The translations under genes and the position numbers were made by a program. A DNA stretch of 64,000 bases from Brachionus plicatilis (Eukaryota; Rotifera; Eurotatoria; Ploima; Brachionidae), in the NCBI GenBank assembly GCA_010279815.1, contig QEOQ01000180.1:1771214-1835213 (forward strand), written 5' to 3'. Below, piece by piece: positions 10,699-24,262 of the stretch (its first letter is position 1; each line of letters opens with the position of its first letter). The notes beneath the pieces were generated by a model. It had not been told where the DNA came from. It saw only the letters and a program-made list of their open reading frames with translations, and did no database searches.

Positions 10699-13600
10699 TT
10701 TGAAAAAAAATCTAAAATTAATAAATCAAATTAAAACAGAGTAAATAAATTAGAAAAAAAATTCAAAATACCACCTAAAATTAATGTGCAATTTTTTTTC
10801 CATGTAAAAAATTCTTTCAAAATTCTTTCAAAAAAAATTTTTAAAACTTTTTTTACCACTACAAGAGATGATTAAAAATAAATAAGTCTATAAAAGAATA
10901 GAAATTCAATTCATCAATTTTAATTGTATTGAAATGGACTTCGTATGGTAATTTAATTTTTGTATAGCCCAAAAAGAATTAAAATAAAATGTTACAATTA
11001 AATTTATTTAAAAATAAATCTTTTATTAAATGTTTACTTTAAAATAATTAAAACAAAAAACCAAATTAATAAAATAGAAATTTTAAACACATTTAAAAGG
11101 TTTTTATAAATCCATTTTTTGAAAGTTAAAAAAAAAATTATTTTTTATTTAATTATTAATTTTCTTTTAATTATATTTTGAAAATTTAAAATTTATCTAA
11201 TTTTAATTGTTATTAATCCTTTGATTGACACTCGAGAGGCCTTGAATTCAATTCCTTACTTTATTTAAATAAAAATAATAGACTGAAAGGTACTAAAAGC
11301 GTTCAGGTATTAAGGTTGATATTTGATAAATGATATAATAAAAACAGAGAATAATTACGTTTTATTAAGATTGTGAAAGACTGAGACAATTTTATCAAAT
11401 TTCTGGATTTAAATCAAACTAAATAGTATTTTTTATGAATTTTTTAAATTTATATATAATGAAGTGAACTTAACATCACAAAAATTTCGGAAGAAGATGA
11501 AATTTGAATCTAGATTTGCATTATTTAAATTGATAAATTAGCCAAAATATTTTTGATGATGATTGATTCATTCATTCATTGTAAAAGTAAAGAATTTTTT
11601 TTTTTGCTTAATTCTAGAAATAATTTATTTTTGTTATTCAAATTGCTTACAATTTTATGGTGTATAACAGACATTTTTCAATTTAAATTTGAGCAAAAGA
11701 TAAGAATTCTTTTCCAATTAAATAATTCTTAAATTTAATTGGATTTATTCCTATAATCCATCAAATTTGAATACATTTTTCAATGAAAAATTACTTTTGA
11801 AATTAATATTAAAAAAAAAGAATTATATTGATTTGACCACTTGAGAATTATTTAGAATATTTATAATATTGTAATTTAGATATTTTTTCATTTTTGTAGG
11901 AACAAAAATTCCTATGATTTCATTTAGTTCGATTTTTAAAATTTTATTATCAAAAATTGTTATATAATCTATCTACATTACGAAATTATACAATTTTTCT
12001 TTTGTATTTATTCACAAACTCGAGCAAGAAATTGAAAATGTGTGCAAGTGGCCGTCAAAGAAAAGTCAACCAAACCAATTGCTGATAAATTCAAAAAATT
12101 CATATTTTACATCTTATCTTTTTAAACAGACTTCAGATCGGACATTGGTTCCTTTTCCAAAAATACATCACTCATAATGGTTATTTTTTTACTCATTTGA
12201 TATTTTTAAATTTTTAATCAACAACAGAATTGACGAGAATTAAAAATAAATAATAATAATAGTGATTAAAGATATTTAATATTAATTTTAAATTTTTTAT
12301 ATTCTGACCTTATTTTTGAATTTGTATTGAGATATAACTACTTAAGAATAAAGAAAATTTCTTAAAAAAATTTAAAAAAATTATCAAGTCACGTTTAGGT
12401 TAATTATGTTATACGAATCAGAATAATTATTAAATATAAAATAATGAATTGAGACAAAAAGTACAATTAGAATTAACAATCTAATTCTAGTGGAAAATAA
12501 TTGTTTATTTTATCTTATTTTGAATTTTTTTTATTTTTATTTTTTTTATTTTATACAAGCGACTTAAAGATTCTAAAAAATACTACTTTAACTTTGTCTT
12601 ATATATTAAATTTTAGCTTTTAAAATTTTTTCGCCTATAAAATTTTTTACATCGTTCATTGAAATAAATAAAGGTAAGAAAAGTAAAAAGTAAAAATATA
12701 TCAAAAGATTTAATTTTAAATAACTGAATCTCTGTATATTTAATTGTATTATAATGTATAAAAACTAAAAAGGAAAGTAATTACAGCTCAAAAATCTGAT
12801 TAAACTATTAGGCATGCACTGAATTACAACATAAAAATAAATAATTTCCATTTTTATATGAAAAGAATGACAGATCAAGAAATAAAATAAAGGATTGTTT
12901 TTTATTTTAAGCTTGAAACAAATTTCCAAACAAAACATCAAAAAAAAGCTTAACTTTTTTAACAATAAAAAAACAAAGACAATATCGATACTTTGAAAGT
13001 AAAAATAATTAACTCAAATTCTGGATTTCTTTTGATTTCGAATATAAGGACTTAAACGTGACTCAAAGAATTTTCTTTTCCCTTCAAAACTTCCTTAATT
13101 TCCGATAATATTTTGTTTGATAATTTTATAGGGTTAATTCTATTTATAACTTTGATCAATTTTTTGATTATCACCATTCCTTGATCAGTGTTCAATCTAG
13201 CTTTATCTTTAAATTTTGATTTTTTTAAATTCTATTAAACAGTTTATTTTTTCATTTAGATTAGCTTGTTTTGAACATTAGACAAGTTTTCCTCTTCATG
13301 AGCATATCGCTTCTATCATTCTTACTAATTCTTTGAATTTATTGGTAATAAATTAACGCAATATAATAAAAATTCAAAACAGACCGAAGATATTTTTAAT
13401 TTATCTAGTTTTGAAACAGTCAATTTTAAATTTTTTGTTGAATAATAGCAAAAAAATTAATCGAACTAAACACATGTACTCGAGAGAGCATTCGGTTTTA
13501 TTGGCACAAAATTTTAGCATGAAAATGATTCCATACTGAAATATCTTTATTTTATTAATGAACTATCGCTAAAATCGAGAAAATAAATAATTCGATTTTT

Positions 13601-16600
13601 TATTTGGTTTAGTTTTGTTTTCACGAAAAAAAAATTTTAACAGTAAAAAACTTGTAAATTTAATCAAGTTATTTATTCAATTTAAAAATTTTTAATTGTT
13701 AATTTTTTTCATAGTAAAATTTAGCTTAAAGAAGAGATGAGGTCTACGAAACAAGTTTTTTCTCAAAAAATTAGGGGTAATTAGATTTTTATCGCCTAAA
13801 AAAATCACAACCAAAAAAAAAAATTTTAACATAATTTTTTTTATCCGGAAGGAGGTTTGTAAATATCTCAGTACAGATTTGTAAATATCAAAAAACTGTA
13901 ATATCCTATCCAGTTTGATAATTTGCATCAAAAAAATATAAAAATTTGAATATTTTCTAATTGTAAAAGAAATTAATAAATGTACATTATGAAATTAACA
14001 AATAATTCACGTAAATTATTAGTTATGATTATTTGATTCAATAATTATTAGTAATTTGTTTATTGATAGCTAAAGCTTCGTCAAATAGAAATAAAAAAAA
14101 GTGATAAAAATTAAAATGAAAATTGTTTGACTAAATTCATGCTAAAATATTTAGAAATTAGACCAAATAAATATTTTAATTGCTTGGATTGAAACTTAAT
14201 GGAAAATTTATAAAAAAAGATTTAAGAAACAAACTAAGCATAAACATAATTATACTTAATTATTTCAAGTAATTTTTTGTTTATTTCACTTAATAAATAT
14301 AATTGAATAAACAATTCCTTTTGGTATACTTTAATAAAATTTAAGAAATTTTAAATTTTAGGAAACGGAAATACAATTAAAAATACTTAATTTTTGCTTG
14401 ATTTAATTACTGATATATATTTTATAAATATTACCTCTTACAAAGAGTTCATGAGCGTATTGATCTAGGTAGCATTATAGAAGTATTTTATATTTGAGCA
14501 AATATTTATAAAAAAATAGCTCCAGTCTTGAAGAAAATTAAAAAAAATCAACAAGCAAATTTAAAAATTATTTAAATTGTTTAATATCTTTGAAAAACTT
14601 TTTTATGTGAAAATTTATTAATAAAAATCCAGAATTTCATTAGATTAACCATTTATTATAAAAAGTTAGAATATAAATGGATGTATCATGTATCATTTAC
14701 TATTTACATGTATCATTTAGCACTGTGTTTATCTTTATATTCATTTTCTTATCAAATTATGTAGATTATCGAAATGAATTTTTCAAAATAAAACAAATAA
14801 TAAAAAAACGTTAATTTACTAAAGGTGATACTTTTCCATTATTGACAAAATCAAATGCTGAGAGACTTAATCTTAATTTTATTTCAGAAAAGCATTAAGA
14901 AGATGAATTTCAATTTTGTATAAATTGGAATTTACCGGAAGCGCTTCTAAGATTTTAATAAAATCAAACACATTTTCAAGTATTCTTTAATGTTTTTCCA
15001 ACTAAAATATGAAAATTGGATAAATACTTATTTAATCATTTCTTAATTTAAAAACTGCATATTTATTTTTAAGGAGACATTTCAAGCAAATTAATTAAAA
15101 ATTTACAGCTTTTGATCAAAAATTTATTTGATTACGCTTGTTTAATTTACTCTGATTTTAAAAATTTTGATTACGCTGAATTCATTAAATCGAAAATTTA
15201 CAATTCTAATTATTTTTTTATTGCTCAAATTATTTGATAAAGTTTTCAAATATATATTAAACGATAAATAAAACCCAAAAATGAGCCTAAAATTAAAATT
15301 TTCGATTTGTCATCCTAATTTTGTTTGATAGAAATCCACAAAATTTTAACTAAATCAACCATTAATTCTTCTTCATTAATTTATTTATCTAGCGTTTTAT
15401 CCAAATTTCCAAGAAACAAAAGAAATATTAATCTCCAAAAAGCTCAAATTTATTTGCGTGTCGAACAAGCTTTTCTAATTTAAATAGTTAAACCACTTTT
15501 GATGAATAGAGGAAAGATCATTTATTTTTATATCTTATTATAAAATTCAATTTGATCATTTAAAGCTTTATTTATTCATCGTGTGATAAAGTATTTTTTC
15601 TAAATTAGATTAAAAAATAATAAACAGCCACACTTTTTTAAAATTAAAACTAAAATTAAATGGTAAGTATTTTCAATCTTGAAAAATAATTAAATCTTAA
15701 TTAAATTAAATTGATGATAAAATCCTCCGTTATCTTGAAAATTTGAAAATGGCAGTAACTTTTATTTTCATATGAGAAATCAAAATGAATCGTGCAGAAT
15801 TACTTAAACTCGCATTTGAATAAATTTTGCTTGGAGGTTTAAATATTCTGATAAATAATGAAGAAAAATTACGATAAAAAATAAAAATAAATAAAACTTA
15901 AAACATTTGGCTGAAAGCAAGACCATTTTGACCTGCCTGGATATTTTGATACTGTAAATAATTATAATTGCTAAATAAGCTTTAGATCCTTATTTTCTGA
16001 ATTTTGGCATTGTTGTTCTATCTAAAAATTGAATGTATAAGTATTTTAGATATAGCGATGACCTTTCATTCGGCTTGTATAAAATTTCCTTTTTCATTAT
16101 GGTATCCATTTGAAGAACCTAATCCTTCTTTGTCTAGAATATAGGTAAATAAAAAATTGAATATTTTCATTAATCGTTTTCTTTTTATCTATTTGAAAAA
16201 TAATTTTTAAAATAATAATAATGAACCTGAACGCTGTATGGAGCGTTTATTTACTTCTTCCAGTTACCTTTTAAAAAAATTATCAAAAAGCATTGTAAAA
16301 ATGTTTTAGTTAATAGACCATGTTGAATAAATTTAAATTAAGATTTAATTTAATTTAATTGATAATTATTTTGCAAAAAATTGGGAAATAATCAATTTTG
16401 TTGAAGCCTTGTTTTGGTAGGATAAATTGAATTTCTGCTTCAAAAATTGCTGAGAAGATTTTGAATTTGTAATCATGCCACTAAGTACTAGAAATTATTA
16501 AAAGTACTTTGAATTAAATTTAAAACTTTTGAAGATTTGAGAAGAAACAAATTTATTTTAAATTTCGATAATAAGTACTTAATAGATATTAGACTTTATT

Positions 16601-18692
16601 ATTTATTAGTTTTATATTAAACATTCAATAGACTGTAAAAAAATTTTAATCTAAATATTTCATACTTATGTTTCGGCAAATATTCCTATAATTTATCTAG
16701 TTTGATTTTAAAACTTTTTTATCCAAAATTGATAAATAAGCTATCTGAAATCATTTCCTTTAAAAATTAATGATCATAAGTTTAAAATTAAACATTCAAT
16801 AGACTGTTTACTTAACAATATATCATAAAATTTTATGCTTATCTTTTAATAAAATAAAAACACTGGATTTCAGTCAAATATCTGTTCTGGACATGAAAAA
16901 ATATTAATTTATTTATTCAATTGATTATATATTCAATCGTTTAGCTAACATGAAAGCCTCTCTAAGAAGCATGAGGCTAACTCTCAAATTTTAATTAATT
17001 AATAAAAAAAATAATAATAACTATTGAATTCAAATAAAAAGATAGTCTTGTTTAAAGATAGTTAAAAATAATCGATATAATTTTTTTTTTCAAAGAATTT
17101 TGAATTATTTAGTAATTATTTTTGATTGGGGATCCATCAAAACATAGAAAAAAATTAAAGAATTTTATTAAATATAGAAATATCAAAATATAGAAAATTA
17201 AACATAGAATTTTAAAAATATTTAAATGACAATTATTTTGAAAAATAAAATGTAAAATTAAATAATTTAAATTATAAATCTTACTCTTAAATTAATATAA
17301 TTAATTAATTATCTAAAAATAAACAATCAATACCATTAATATGCAATTCAATTGTTTTTGATTCGTATTATGAGAACATTTTTTTGATTTTTTTCTTTAT
17401 GAACTTAATAATTTTTATTGTTTTTAATCAATTCTTGAAAAAAAAAATTTCGTTTAAAAATAAAGATGCATGTGCTTTTAAAAAAATTTTATTTTTTCTA
17501 CATTTCCTAAATTATTTATTTTATCTATATTGTTTTGATTTTTCTATGTTTTGATTATTCTACATTTTTTTTTAACAATTCTATATTTTTTTTTTTTCTA
17601 TATATTTTTTTTCTATGCCTTAATATACCTCCTTATTGATTTAATTCTATGAATAATATTTAAAGCAATGATATTTTAAAAGAAGATCACTATGTGTATT
17701 TTTTACTGGACAATGTAATTTGGGAAATATAGAGAAAGGTTTGAATGTTACTTTTTTCATACTTTCATCAAAATGTTAAAAAAAAGTGCTAAAAAATGCT
17801 TAATAGCTAAAAAAAATTTGAAAATGAATAAAATAGAAATTAAGGTTTTTTTCAATTTGAAGTCTAAATAATAAAAAATTATTATAAGGTATATATTTTT
17901 TTAAACATATTATATTTGTTTGACAGACTTTTAATAATTCAGAATAAAATTGTGAATATAAATTTATTGGATCTTTGTTAGTTTCGGTGATCTTTTCTGG
18001 AAGATTTGACAGATGTTTAAACGAAACGAGTTTAATAAAAATCTTAATAGGTATCTGAGAAACAAAAGTTTTTAACGGGTAAAATTAATTAGTTTTAAAT
18101 CTGACTTTTAATTATGAATGATGATGCTCTTGCTCAAGTTCAATAGAGGATTTAAAAATTTTTTTTTTTTAAATTTTTGAATTAATTAAATTTATATTCG
18201 AAAGATTTTAAAATGATAAAATCATTATTTAAAATATGATTATTATTTTTTACCATATATTTTTATTTAGAAAACTTTGAGCGAAGTATAGTACAATTTG
18301 AATTTTAGCTTTCTATATGGCCATAATTTTTTTCCTTAAAAATTTGAAATCTAATGAATTAGACATCAATTATTGTTTGTCTGATAATGAAATAATTTTC
18401 AACGCCTTTCAAAAATAAATTGATTTAATAGAGAACTTTATTTAAAAATTTAATCTCAATCAAAAATTCTAGACAAGAACTGCCTTTACAATTTTCAAAA
18501 CTTAAGGTTTAAATTTTTTTTCAATTAAAACCTTCTTTTCTAGATCTGAAGACAAATTAATTTTTTTAGATTATTTTTCTCTTAATTAATCATCAAAGAA
18601 AAAAAAATGAATTTTAAATTATTTTTTATTAAATGGATAAGCAAAATATTTACATTTAATTTCCTTTACAAAAATGAATAATATATTTTAAT
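10699..18692. other. 8-kb gene desert
   Basis: No supported gene on either strand. The longest open frames (66 and 79 codons) have homopolymer-driven composition. Slightly GC-richer islands occur at about 12,010-12,180, 15,900-16,300 (with AACGCT/AGCGTT around 16,228) and 16,945-16,985, but none gives a convincing exon. An inverted-repeat region lies at about 17,130-17,625. Confidence 0.45.
17130..17625. repeat. Imperfect inverted-repeat region built on ATAGAAA/TTTCTAT motifs
   Basis: ATCAAAACATAGAAAAA near 17,137 is mirrored by TTTTTCTATGTTTTGAT near 17,540. Around each are repeated ATATAGAAA or TTTCTATAT units in opposite orientation. The layout suggests a decayed non-autonomous DNA element. 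No target duplication was identified. Confidence 0.4.
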
Positions 18693-19319
18693 TTACATAA
18701 AAAAGTTATCAACTAAAGGTGATGAAGCTTGCAAACACGATAAATCAATATCAGTAAAATCAGCGTCTAGCTCAAGAAAATCTTGATCAAAAAAAAAAGA
18801 ATTGGTAATTTCCGCATTTTCCAATAAACCCGACAAATAGTTAATGTATTCTATTGCAGTCCTCAAAATTTTTAATTTAGAAACTCGTTTAGAGTATAAA
18901 GACTTGATTGAACAATTTGATTCATCGTTGCTACTTGTGTCCCATCCATTATTGACCATATCTCTGCAAAACTCTGAGTTCAAAATTATTTGCCGCAAAT
19001 TTTCGAATTCATTGTTGACTAGTTTAACTCTGTTTCGTTCTCGTGCATTTCTTTTTTCGACTCTATCCATCGAGTTAACATCGACTTCTGTCAAACACAT
19101 TTTCTTATTAGGTTCATCAACGGGATCAATGCGTCTTTTGTGTCCATATCTCTGCTCCTGATTTAAAATCTTGTCAATGACTTGAAAATCAAAGTGATCC
19201 ATGTTTTGCTCAATAAATTTATTTAACTTTTTTAATAATCTATCAGTGCTTTTATAGACTCCAGAAAAACGTGTCAAGATTCTTATCAAGCATAAGCGTA
19301 TCATAAATTTATTACGCAT
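18693..19319 (-). CDS. bHLH transcription factor, achaete-scute-like
   Basis: A nuclear DNA-binding regulator of the proneural achaete-scute (ASCL) type. The basic region and helix 1 read RNARERNRVKLVN followed by EFENLRQ, and helix 2 reads KRVSKLKILRTAIEYINYL, close to the ASC family pattern. Between them is a loop of about 33 residues (SEFCRDMVNNGW and on), much longer than the usual 10 or so. The C-terminus is acidic (DADFTDIDLSC). The first in-frame ATG is at 19319, giving 208 residues; the frame stays open 63 nt further upstream from a TTG before a stop, so an upstream coding exon is possible. ASCL-type proteins act as heterodimers with E proteins. Confidence 0.85.
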   Translation of the reverse strand: MRNKFMIRLCLIRILTRFSGVYKSTDRLLKKLNKFIEQNMDHFDFQVIDKILNQEQRYGHKRRIDPVDEPNKKMCLTEVDVNSMDRVEKRNARERNRVKLVNNEFENLRQIILNSEFCRDMVNNGWDTSSNDESNCSIKSLYSKRVSKLKILRTAIEYINYLSGLLENAEITNSFFFDQDFLELDADFTDIDLSCLQASSPLVDNFFM

Positions 19320-21323
19320 CAATGAACACTTACATTCTTTATGTTTTTCTTTTTCCGATTCACTCAATCTATTGGAATTCAATGTTTATCTATTTAATTC
19401 ACTTAATCAGATCATTAGATCGAGAAAAAGTCAAGTATAGCAAAAAGGAGTAAATAAACCAATAGTCTCTAATTTAAAGTCGAGTAATAAATCAAAAGAC
19501 ACTCTAGCTAATAACAACTCAGATTGCCGACATTAAGTCTTTGTTCATTATCCTCTATGTAATTAAACTATAACTAATATATCTTCAATTTTATTAATAA
19601 TCTTTAAAATGAACAAATAAAGAAATTTAAAATATTAAAAATTTAACTTTTAATCGTTCAGAATTAAAAACATGAAACTTATAATAATCAATCTAATAGT
19701 TACCAAAAAATAAAGTGAAAATAGCTGTTTTGTTTGAAAAATTTTTGACGAAAATGAAACAAAGATTCAACAAACATGTTTTAGAAAAATTAAAAATAAA
19801 TTAAACATTCTTAAAATTACTTAAAATTGAATAAATCCTATTTTAATTTTGGTAAATAAAATAGAAATAGAATAAACTTATGGCATTAGTTTGGCAAAAA
19901 TGAGAAAAGTTCCATTTGGAATTTCGATTATTTCTAGATGCATGGCCATCTTGAATAATTCAATCTTCAAATGATTTATTAGCTTTCTGAAATCAAATTT
20001 TTGAATTTGGATTAAATGATCTCAAATTTTCTTCTTTTGAATCCACTTATTCCATTAATCACCGATTTCTAATAAAAACTTAATAATCTAATTAGCAAAG
20101 CTAATTGTTACAAAATAGATCAAAAAAATTTCAGTATGGCCTAAAATATGAAAAAGAAGTTTTAATTTAATTATTATTTATCATTGTTACTGTAATTCGT
20201 AATTATTTTTATTTCATCATTAATTAAATAAAAAATTTTATTTTACTATTTTCCTTAATATTTTTAAAACCATGAATAGAAGATGTACCAAACGTTTTAA
20301 ATGTAAAAATTTTAAGGACAATTTCACACTGTTAACTCTAAAAGAATGAGATTGGGTCAAAATAATTCATAAAAAAAGTGAAATATTCAAAAAATTTTTC
20401 AAACATAATTAGAATTAAAATTTTTGAAAAGGAGTAAAATGACTCATTTAGTGCTTTGGTTGTTAACAAAATGTAAGCCAAAAATTCAATTAAATTTATT
20501 TAAATTCAGGACTCAAAAGATGTCTAATTTAAAAATATCCATATAAATATTGTTGGAATTCGAGCCAGCGATCAGAAAGATAGATTTATTTCATAATTTA
20601 AATTATTTTAATCACAGAATACTTTTGGATAGAAGAAGATATAATTTTGTTCCAGAATTTGTGCTTGCTCATAATAATTGAAATTATCTTTTCATTTATA
20701 TGGCTTCAACATTGCTTATATCAGACAAGTAGTTTCATTCCCCTTGAAATTTTGCTTTATTGAATTTAAGTTAAAATATTTAATCTGAGACACTTTGAAT
20801 GTTTTGCAGTTTCTAAGCCCTGTTTAAAAATAAATTAATGAAGAGAATATTTTTTAATTTTTTTTAAAGGTTAAAACTTTTAGTGAGGCTATTTTTAGTT
20901 TTTTATTTTAGAAATTTATCAATTTTTAGCAAGTTTTGTAGATTAGGTTTATAAGGTTTTTAATTTTTGATACTAGATGAAAAAAAGCTTTGGGATAAAT
21001 CTGAATTTTATTTTTAAAAAAGAAGAAATAAATTTATTGAAGTGAAATAAGTGGATTTTTGAGTGGCAAATTCTTAATTCTTGAAGAATTAATTTAAAGA
21101 AAATTTAAAGCTATTAGCTCTAAAATTGTGAGAATGAAAAATATTGGCAGCAAAATTACGAAATTTAAATCCGAGAGTGTTCACCTTTTGTTGAATTATT
21201 TGAAAAAAACATTCTTTAAACATTTACAAAAAAAATTCTAGTGAATCGAGTTTGCTTCATAAACCCTATAAATTATTTTTTAACAACAATTGAAATCCTG
21301 GCAAATTATTTTTTATATTGAAT
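19320..21323. other. Intergenic, nothing recognised
   Basis: AT-rich sequence between the bHLH gene (minus) and the next plus-strand ORF. It would contain the divergent promoters of both, but no element stands out. No RNA gene or repeat was identified. Confidence 0.4.
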
Positions 21324-21947
21324 ATGGACTCAAGCACGATCAATTTTGAGAAAACAACTTTACAACAGAAATCTTTTGAATTTGCAATGCCAGAAGGAGA
21401 AGATAATGAGTTTCTTTCGGAAAGCTTCGATTTTATAAATCAACTACCATTGATTAAGCGAAATTCGAAAAAAAAGCGAAACATCAAGATGATTTCTGCT
21501 CTTTACAACCCACCTTCAATTAAAACTGCACCGATTAAATCAAAATCAAATCCAGAGGATATAAAGCGAAAAATGGAAAAAGTTGTTCATGCTCATGAAG
21601 AATTACAAGAAGAAAAACTTCTAAGACAAGTTAGTCCAAAACTTTTTAGTTATTTTTCAAATAGAAGCAAATCAACAAATATTATCCCGCGATTGTTCGA
21701 TGACAGACATCGGAAAAGCATCATGTATCTGAGAAGAAGCCCCAGTGTATCGCCTGAAATTCAGCAAAATTTGTTCTCTGTATCATTCAATAAAGAACAT
21801 CCGAGTCAGGCTAATTTATTTTTTCCACTATTAGTACGGAAAAATTGCGTCAAAAATACTCATCCGAACAAGGGTTTTCCTAAGCTTGATCCAAGTGGAG
21901 TTTTTTTTGTCCAAAGTATTTCATATCTGAAGCCAAAAAATGTTTAG
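21324..21947 (+). CDS. Hypothetical protein, 207 residues
   Basis: A single open frame with protein-like composition in otherwise non-coding surroundings. The first ATG is at 21324, preceded in frame by TTG AAT. The N-terminus is acidic, followed by a lysine/arginine-rich stretch (45-56), a proline-containing basic segment and a probable charged helix (about 76-103). A Ser-Pro motif region lies near 138-145. No signal peptide, membrane segment or known domain is visible, so no function can be given. It may be the only exon or part of a larger gene; I found no convincing splice partner. Confidence 0.5.
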   Translation: MDSSTINFEKTTLQQKSFEFAMPEGEDNEFLSESFDFINQLPLIKRNSKKKRNIKMISALYNPPSIKTAPIKSKSNPEDIKRKMEKVVHAHEELQEEKLLRQVSPKLFSYFSNRSKSTNIIPRLFDDRHRKSIMYLRRSPSVSPEIQQNLFSVSFNKEHPSQANLFFPLLVRKNCVKNTHPNKGFPKLDPSGVFFVQSISYLKPKNV

Positions 21948-23243
21948 TTTTTTTTTTAGAATCTTATCGATTTAAAATCAATAAATTTTTATTGTAAATT
22001 TTTATATTTAAAAAAATAATCTATCCACGTGATTGAATATTTCCAATTGGATTATTTTTGCAGAATAAATATATCAGATAAAATTTTTTTTATTCAAACT
22101 TTAACACCTCTTTTATTCGAAATGTTTATTAAGCTGATTAAAATCGATTCATTAGTAAAATATTTTAAAAAACCTTGTCGGTCCCATGAAACTTTAATTT
22201 TAGTATTTTTAAATTATTTTTATGGAGAGAACATTTCACGATTGAAAAAGATAATTCTACAAAAGATCAATGATCAAAAGATTTTTATTTGATTTATAAA
22301 ATTTTTTAGCTTTCGGTGTTTTGCACTCTAAAGATTTTTAATTAACCACCTTTTTATTTATTTTAGGAATTGAATTTTCAAGATCTAAAAATTAGTTAAA
22401 AAAATACGAATTCAACGAATTAAGTCATTTATTTATTTATTTAAAGTACATTGTTAATTATTTTTATTTTATTTTTTTCATTCGTATGATTTCAAAAAAT
22501 TATAAAAAAACATAAAAAGATTGTGAGAAAAAAATTCAATTCAATTTTAGAATCCGGTAAAATTAGATTAAATAAAAAAATGATTAATTATTTTTTAAAA
22601 AAAGTTAAACATTAACTAGATTAAGAACTTCAAAGTGTGCAATTTGGTTTAAAGTGGTTTGAATAAAAATACAGTAAAAATTAAAAAGCAATTTGTATCT
22701 TTCTTTTACTTTTTTTTCCTTTACTCAATATTATTTTTTTTAACGGAGAAAACTAAAGAATGAAGTATGAAAAAAGCATTCAAGAAACATTATGCTGAAA
22801 GAAGGGCGTTCCACCTTCAAGCAGCTGACTTTCACTAGTCATTTTTTATACTAAATAAATAAAAGAAAGATTTATCATTAAAAGAAAAACTTATCATAAA
22901 TCTCTGTCCATCCTCTTTAAATTACTTATCATTTATTTTACAATTTAATTGCAAAAAAAATCTAATTAAAAATTAAATTTCTCTTTTTAAAATTTTTTTT
23001 AAATCTATATTTTTATGTTATTAATTAATTAATTAACCAAAGATAAAATTTTATATTTAAAAAATAATTTTCCTCCGTAAGATCAAAGAGTTTTTTCTAA
23101 GATTTTTTAAATATTACTTTCTATTTTTAAAAATTAATTATCAAAGCTAATTTTAGAAAAAGCTTTCTATTTTTTAAACTTCTTTTGAAAAAAAAATTAT
23201 TATTAGCTTAAAAAATTATTTTTGAAAGAGAATTTTTTTATAA
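21948..23243. other. Intergenic, nothing recognised
   Basis: AT-rich sequence between the hypothetical ORF and the inverted-repeat transposon at 23,244. An 87-codon frame at 22,029-22,292 has homopolymer-biased composition and is not supported as a gene. Confidence 0.4.
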
Positions 23244-23924
23244 TACAGTACAAAGCTGATATAAGTTAACAGCATGTCTCAAAATGTTTTAACATGTCTA
23301 TAAAAATTTTCAAATATCTTTTTGTTTATATTCAAACACTATCTGTTGGAAAATTTTTGAACATTAAATATATACACTGTCATATGAAGATAAATTGGAC
23401 ATTTCAAATCTGAAGTCTGTTGACATGCATTTTTTTGCTTATTTAATTTAATTGATAATTATGATTATTATTATACCGAAGATAATATTTACCATTTTTA
23501 ATTTTTATAAATCTTAATATTTAAAAAAAATCCCAGTTTGAATAAAGTAAACTGTACTTAAACATGGAGCACCTTTCATTAATTACATTTTTCTTACAGT
23601 TTTATTTTATTTTTACATTTTTTAAATAAATAATTTTATTTTTAATATTAAGATTAAATTTTAAAATTCATTTAGTAATATGAGGTTGGTTTATCATTTG
23701 AGTCAGTTCAAATAAAGAAAATCTAATTATTATTTATTAAATTATAAATCAAATCTGTAGAATATTAGATTTTTTCAAGAGATATAAAAAGTAAAAAAAA
23801 ACAAGTATTTTAATTTTAATGAGATGATTGCATTTAAAAAAGCAGACAAATACTTTCATAAAAGTGAAGGCATTTTTCTATTTTTGTTTATTTTTCTGTT
23901 AACTTATTTTAGCTTTGTACTGTA
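23244..23924. mobile_element. Non-autonomous DNA transposon, 681 bp, 8-bp target duplication
   Basis: The 29-bp ends beginning TACAGTACAAAGCT are inverted repeats identical at 27 of 29 positions. The element is flanked on both sides by a perfect direct 8-bp repeat, TTTTATAA (23,236-23,243 and 23,925-23,932). No coding capacity is seen inside; ACATG-containing subterminal repeats are present. An 8-bp duplication fits hAT, P or Merlin-type transposases; the ends differ from the CAGAG family in the dynein introns. It lies about 340 bp past the stop codon of DYNC2H1. Confidence 0.85.
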
Positions 23925-24205
23925 TTTTATAATTGAGTCTAAAAATTTCAATTTTTAAATATTTTAATTAAATAATTCATTCTGATAAAATACACTTGAA
24001 TTATTATTGTCAAAATTATTTCTAGTTAGGAAATAATAAGATCAAAACAAAATAAGTCAGTTTTTGAAGATTTAATTAGAAATTAAAAGAATTTTAGCCT
24101 CGAAAACATTTCAAATGCTTCAATATGCATCAATTTTCTTATCAAAAAAATTTATTTACTTTAAATTTGAAAAGTTTTTTCAAGAATTTCGTAAAGTTCT
24201 AAAAA

Positions 24206-24211
24206 TTTATT
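24206..24211 (-). terminator. Likely DYNC2H1 poly(A) signal
   Basis: Minus-strand AATAAA about 52 nt downstream of the stop codon at 24263-24265. Assigned by position only. Confidence 0.45.
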
Positions 24212-24262
24212 AAAACAGTAAATAAATAAAAACCTTCTAAAAATCTTAAATAAAAATTTAAG

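Noticed and set aside
12010..12180. GC-richer island with short frames (MSDVFLEKEPMSDLKS on minus, MCASGRQRKVNQTNC on plus)
   Set aside because: Both frames end within about 16 codons and no convincing partner exons were found.
13692..13931. 79-codon minus-strand open frame
   Set aside because: Phe/Leu/Lys/Ile-rich translation of AT-rich DNA, with no recognisable features.
16945..16985. Hairpin AGCCTC...GAGGCT as a microRNA precursor
   Set aside because: The stem is only about six pairs, too short for a precursor.
22029..22292. 87-codon plus-strand open frame
   Set aside because: Low-complexity Ile/Phe/Lys/Leu content driven by AT richness, no domain and no splice context.
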